Source: Taibaiella sp. KBW10
GTDB lineage: Bacteria; Bacteroidota; Bacteroidia; Chitinophagales; Chitinophagaceae
Length of the DNA stretch: 64,000 bases
Direction: 5' to 3'
Assembly (NCBI RefSeq): GCF_003852495.1
Contig: NZ_QAJI01000004.1
Span: 312,443-376,442, forward strand
Part shown: positions 60,587 through 64,000 of the stretch, one piece after another
Layout of the letters: every line of letters begins with the position of its first letter
Position numbering within the stretch: position 1 is the first letter of the stretch
The notes under the pieces: generated by a model
Seen by the model: only the letters and a program-made list of their open reading frames with translations
What the model was told of the DNA's origin: nothing
Database searches by the model: none
Position numbers and translations under genes: made by a program

Positions 60587-63500
60587 TTAGAAGGTGTAGC
60601 GTACGCCCAATTGCATACCCCAGGTACTGGTAGAATTCACACTTTTCATAAATGCTTTTTTAGGAAATACGGTCTGACCGTTTTCTTTTACTGTAAGCAT
60701 ATTAAAGGATGGGGTACCATCTGCCGAAACACTGTTTACCACTAAAGGCGTATAGGCATATAAGTTACCGTTATTCAGCTGGCTGTAATAACCCCAGTCT
60801 TTGCTTAAAAGATTCCCTACGTTTAAGATATCCAGGCTGATCTGAACCGTATTACGGCGATTATTTTTACCAAAACGGGTATAAACATCCTGTAAGATCC
60901 GGGCATCAAAACGATTTAACCAGGGTAATAATCCGGCATTACGGTCTACATATTTGCCTTTATATTGCGATAAGATTTTATCATTACTCAGGAATGCTTC
61001 ATAAGCCGTACGTTGCTCCTGCGCCGTATAGGTTTTACTACCTACCGTTAAAGGCACAAAATTGATCTCGGAAGCATTTTGCGGTACATATAACAGATCC
61101 AGAGATACCCCGTCTTTATTGATATCGCCCGAATACGTGTAAGCATAGCGGCCCTGATGTGCTCCTTGATAGAATAAAGAGAACGTTGTTGCCAAATGAT
61201 CTGCATAGTCGATTCTGTAGGATATTGAACTTACGACTCTATGTGGCACGGCAAATTGTGACATGCCCAGTAAACGCTCGTTAGGGTCATTGATCGAATA
61301 ATTGTTGGACCAGGCGGAACCTGCGGCAGAACCCGGATTGCCCGTGATGTCTTTGGCAGCAGAATAGTTATAGAATAACGATCCGCTGAATCCATGATAA
61401 TTATTAACGCTAATCCCCAATGAAGCCGCCATGGAATAACCTTTGCTGCTGTTGGCCAATACCGGGATAATGGTACCCGTGCTATTGGTATATTTTACAT
61501 CATTATTAAAGAAATCGCGTGTATCCCCGCCATTTTTCAATTGTCCGGAAGCCGCTTTTCTGTTAGCATTATATTGATATACGCCCACGATATCTTTTGT
61601 ATAGATCAGATCGGCAGTTAAAACGAAGGGCGTATTGCCTAGTTTATAATCCGCACCCAGATTGGTTCTCCATACCTGTGGCATTTTAAAATCAGGATCA
61701 ATTAAAGAAAACGAACCCGGTACCGCAGCTTTGGGTGAAGCCGGGAAGTCTGTGGTCAGTTGCTTAGGCCAGTACATCGGATCTTTCTCTAAATGACTAA
61801 TTTTAGTTAAGGTCGCGCCACTCACCGGTTCAAAAGTGTTTTGCAATACACCGGCATTGGTTGGCATATTGGTAAACCATACAAAAGGAATATTACCGGT
61901 AAAGATACCCGTACCGCCTCTTAATTGTAGCGAACGATCGCCCAATACATCATAGTTAAAACCCACTCTTGGCGATAACATGATTTTCGACTTTGGCCAC
62001 ATCGCTGTTGTAAACGTAGTTTGTACGCCTTCATTGTTTAAGAGTTTTACCGTATCAATAGAAGGATTGCCTACCGGCTTGTTGAAGAACAAAGGCATAT
62101 CGGCTCTTAAACCATAGGTCAACCTGAATTTATCAGAAAGGTTCACCTGGTCCTGCGCATAAAGACCCGCCAGGCCAAAGTTCACACGGGCATACTGATC
62201 TGCACCGGCATAAGGGTAGGTAACGCCATAAGCAGTAGGTTTACCCCCGGCCAGGAATTCGGATACAGAATTATAACGATAATAGGAAGTGCCCATACGC
62301 ATATAACTATTGGCATAGCTCATGGTTTGGAAATTGAGGCCTCCGGTAATATTATGTTTCCCTACCTGGTAGGTGATGTTGTCGACAAGATTGATGTTGT
62401 CGTTGATTACATCATTATTATAGGAGAACAGTTCTGTACCGAAACTCATGTAGTTATTCTTCCCGGTTCGTTTTCCGGTTGAGTCTGCCGCCTGAAGATC
62501 TCCATCCCAAATATCTACAAAAGGAAACAGGTTACCCGGTGTACTCCTGGTGTCCTGTATACGGCTGTATGTAGCTAACAACTGATTGGATACCTTAGGC
62601 GACAGTTTACTGTTCAACTCGGCCGATACCGACTGTACTTTATTCAGGAAAGAATAGTTGGCGTTTTCAAAAGCAATGGACTCTGAACTGATCCGGGCTG
62701 CAGTCGACCTTGGATTAGGTCCGGAAGAGGCATTGGTACCCTGATCGGAAGTACCTCGCATATGATTGTACTTTATCGTTAGGGTGTTTTTATCATTAAT
62801 GTTCCAATCCAGGCGAATCAGGCTTTTAATATTGTTGTTTACATAATTATCAGCATAGCCTTCATAGCGTCCCGGATCATAACCATAGGTCGATTTCAGG
62901 TAATTGCTTACCGCATTCAGGTCTGTATCCTTTACCCGGCTTACATTGGCCTGACCGCTATTGCTTCCGTTATTGGCGCGCCAAAGGTTACCCTGTGTCA
63001 ATTGGTTTTCATATTCAAAATTGGCAAAAAAGAATAATTTGTTCTTAATGATAGGCCCACCAAAGCGAACACCATACGTTGTTCCGGAGGTACGGGTCGA
63101 TTTTGCTAAAGTATCTTCCCCGACTTTCACCCCATTAAAGGATTTAGGTCTAAAAAAAGCATAAGCAGAACCGGAAAAATCGTTGGTACCGCTACGTGTT
63201 ATGGCATTGATACCCGCGCCGGTAAAACCGGTTTGCCGTACATCAAAAGGTGCTACATTCACCTGTACTTCCTCAATCGCATCTATGGAAATGGGTTGGT
63301 TACTGCCACCGGGTAAGGCATCAGGGCTTATCCCAAAGCCATTATTGAAATTGGCACCGTCAATCTGAACATTATTATAACGATTGTCCCTGCCGGCAAA
63401 GCTATTGCCATTGGCCTGCGGAGTAAGGCGGGTAAAATCTGTCAGACTACGCTTGATTGTGGGCATTCTGCTGATGGTACTGGAATTGATATTGGTAGAA

Positions 63501-63910
63501 GCGCCGGTACGATCGCTGTTCAGCAAGGGATTTTTAAACGCAAATACATTCACGGAACCCAATTCTGTGCTGCTTTCTTCTGTCAGTTTTGCATTTAAGA
63601 CATAATCATCTCCCAAAGCCAGTGTGATATTGTTATACGTTTTTTCGCTGGAACCTAAAGAATTCACCGTAATCGTGTAAGGTCCTCCGGGGCGCATTCC
63701 CTGGATATTGAAATAGCCGTTGTTGGTGGCAACGGTGCTGTATTTTGTTCCGGAAGGAACATGCAAGGCCGTAACGATGGCACCCGGCATTATTTCATTT
63801 TTACTGTCTTTTACGGTACCTCTTATTCCCGAAGTGGTTACTTGTGCACTGACGATTACTGAAGAAGCCATTAAGGCACCTGTCAGCATTAAGGTAAATT
63901 TATTGCTCAT
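60587..63910 (-). CDS. Oar-like TonB-dependent outer-membrane receptor
   Basis: 1107 residues. Signal peptide (LMLTGALMASSVIVSAQ), carboxypeptidase-regulatory-like domain (about 25-110; GIRGTVKDSKNEIMPGAIV), plug domain (IDAIEEVQVNVAPFDVRQTGF, GAGINAITRSGTNDFSG) and a 22-strand-type barrel ending GMQLGVRYTF. This arrangement matches the Oar group rather than SusC, and no SusD gene is adjacent. It should take up or export a large ligand with TonB energy. A TACTTTTG -7 box is at 63933-63940 (minus strand). Confidence 0.92.
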   Translation of the reverse strand: MSNKFTLMLTGALMASSVIVSAQVTTSGIRGTVKDSKNEIMPGAIVTALHVPSGTKYSTVATNNGYFNIQGMRPGGPYTITVNSLGSSEKTYNNITLALGDDYVLNAKLTEESSTELGSVNVFAFKNPLLNSDRTGASTNINSSTISRMPTIKRSLTDFTRLTPQANGNSFAGRDNRYNNVQIDGANFNNGFGISPDALPGGSNQPISIDAIEEVQVNVAPFDVRQTGFTGAGINAITRSGTNDFSGSAYAFFRPKSFNGVKVGEDTLAKSTRTSGTTYGVRFGGPIIKNKLFFFANFEYENQLTQGNLWRANNGSNSGQANVSRVKDTDLNAVSNYLKSTYGYDPGRYEGYADNYVNNNIKSLIRLDWNINDKNTLTIKYNHMRGTSDQGTNASSGPNPRSTAARISSESIAFENANYSFLNKVQSVSAELNSKLSPKVSNQLLATYSRIQDTRSTPGNLFPFVDIWDGDLQAADSTGKRTGKNNYMSFGTELFSYNNDVINDNINLVDNITYQVGKHNITGGLNFQTMSYANSYMRMGTSYYRYNSVSEFLAGGKPTAYGVTYPYAGADQYARVNFGLAGLYAQDQVNLSDKFRLTYGLRADMPLFFNKPVGNPSIDTVKLLNNEGVQTTFTTAMWPKSKIMLSPRVGFNYDVLGDRSLQLRGGTGIFTGNIPFVWFTNMPTNAGVLQNTFEPVSGATLTKISHLEKDPMYWPKQLTTDFPASPKAAVPGSFSLIDPDFKMPQVWRTNLGADYKLGNTPFVLTADLIYTKDIVGVYQYNANRKAASGQLKNGGDTRDFFNNDVKYTNSTGTIIPVLANSSKGYSMAASLGISVNNYHGFSGSLFYNYSAAKDITGNPGSAAGSAWSNNYSINDPNERLLGMSQFAVPHRVVSSISYRIDYADHLATTFSLFYQGAHQGRYAYTYSGDINKDGVSLDLLYVPQNASEINFVPLTVGSKTYTAQEQRTAYEAFLSNDKILSQYKGKYVDRNAGLLPWLNRFDARILQDVYTRFGKNNRRNTVQISLDILNVGNLLSKDWGYYSQLNNGNLYAYTPLVVNSVSADGTPSFNMLTVKENGQTVFPKKAFMKSVNSTSTWGMQLGVRYTF

Positions 63911-63932
63911 CTTTATGTGTTTAATGATGAGG

Positions 63933-63940
63933 CAAAAGTA
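63933..63940 (-). promoter_or_regulatory. -7 element of the Oar-like receptor
   Basis: TACTTTTG on the minus strand, 23 bases before the ATG at 63910. No TTG at the ideal distance. Confidence 0.45.
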
Positions 63941-64000
63941 GCTTGGGTATATTACGAGAGGATTAAGGAATGTTTAATTACAAAAGAACAAAAGGCACTG

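Noticed and set aside
1..64000. Search for CRISPR arrays, tRNA or rRNA genes, transposases, phage genes and defence systems
   Set aside because: No regular spaced repeats, no tRNA-like cloverleaf noticed by eye, and no transposase, integrase or restriction motif in any of the translated frames. A tRNAscan-SE run would settle tRNA absence.

Overview
The window is chromosomal DNA from a Bacteroidota bacterium, most likely of the Chitinophagaceae or a near relative. The evidence is a type IX secretion (T9SS) C-terminal sorting domain on two large secreted proteins, an Oar-like TonB-dependent receptor, families largely confined to this phylum (DUF1573, DUF1599, DUF5683, DUF5686, BT_3928-like, DUF5074), the Bacteroidota arginine cluster with an acyl-ornithine carbamoyltransferase, and many promoters of the phylum type (TTG-N19-TAnnTTTG). 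The DNA leans AT-rich and coding is dense on both strands. I see no rRNA, tRNA, CRISPR array, phage, transposase or restriction/defence island. Most of the window is core genome with envelope and secretion genes.

Layout. 1-4.7 kb: edge of an unrecognised minus-strand frame, an M13 metallopeptidase, then an ECF sigma / anti-sigma / outer-membrane barrel set. 4.9-13.4 kb: one arginine operon (GNAT acyltransferase, argG, argC, argD-like, acyl-ornithine carbamoyltransferase, argB, M20 deacylase, argH) with a strong promoter, a structured leader of about 220 nt and a strong terminator. 13.5-20.5 kb, mostly minus strand: DEAD-box helicase, MFS exporter plus GNAT, two DUF1573 proteins, a 38-residue lipoprotein, an orphan CoA-transferase subunit B, a secreted unknown and ispD. 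20.6-28.4 kb, plus strand: polytopic membrane protein, glutathione peroxidase, DUF5074 lipoprotein overlapping an Omp85 protein, DUF1015, DUF1599 and BT_3928-like genes. 28.5-38.3 kb: tex, a SurA-like chaperone/isomerase, two small envelope genes, ruvX, an outer-membrane barrel and a T9SS protein with duplicated Ig-like domains, followed by a non-coding palindromic element.

38.3-46.9 kb: ychF, then an envelope run (degenerate alpha/beta hydrolase, family 2 glycosyltransferase, membrane-anchored unknown, PAP2 phosphatase, DUF5686 barrel), a small membrane protein and a PlsC acyltransferase. 47.1-50.9 kb: lipoprotein, a PurF-type amidotransferase and a FabH-like ketoacyl synthase. 51.1-57.2 kb, minus strand: LytTR regulator, propeller-containing LytS-type kinase and a T9SS propeller protein. 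57.6-64 kb: a VOC protein, an ArsC-like protein and UbiD decarboxylase, and an Oar-like TonB receptor.

The best leads are non-coding: the arg operon leader with mutually exclusive pairings, and the hairpin-rich element at about 37.82-38.13 kb, which has a shortened relative at about 58.17-58.24 kb. Among proteins, the alpha/beta hydrolase without its nucleophilic serine, the acyl-ornithine carbamoyltransferase with Ala at a specificity position, and the 38-residue lipoprotein beside the DUF1573 pair merit a second look. I did not find convincing evidence for a wholly new multi-gene system.
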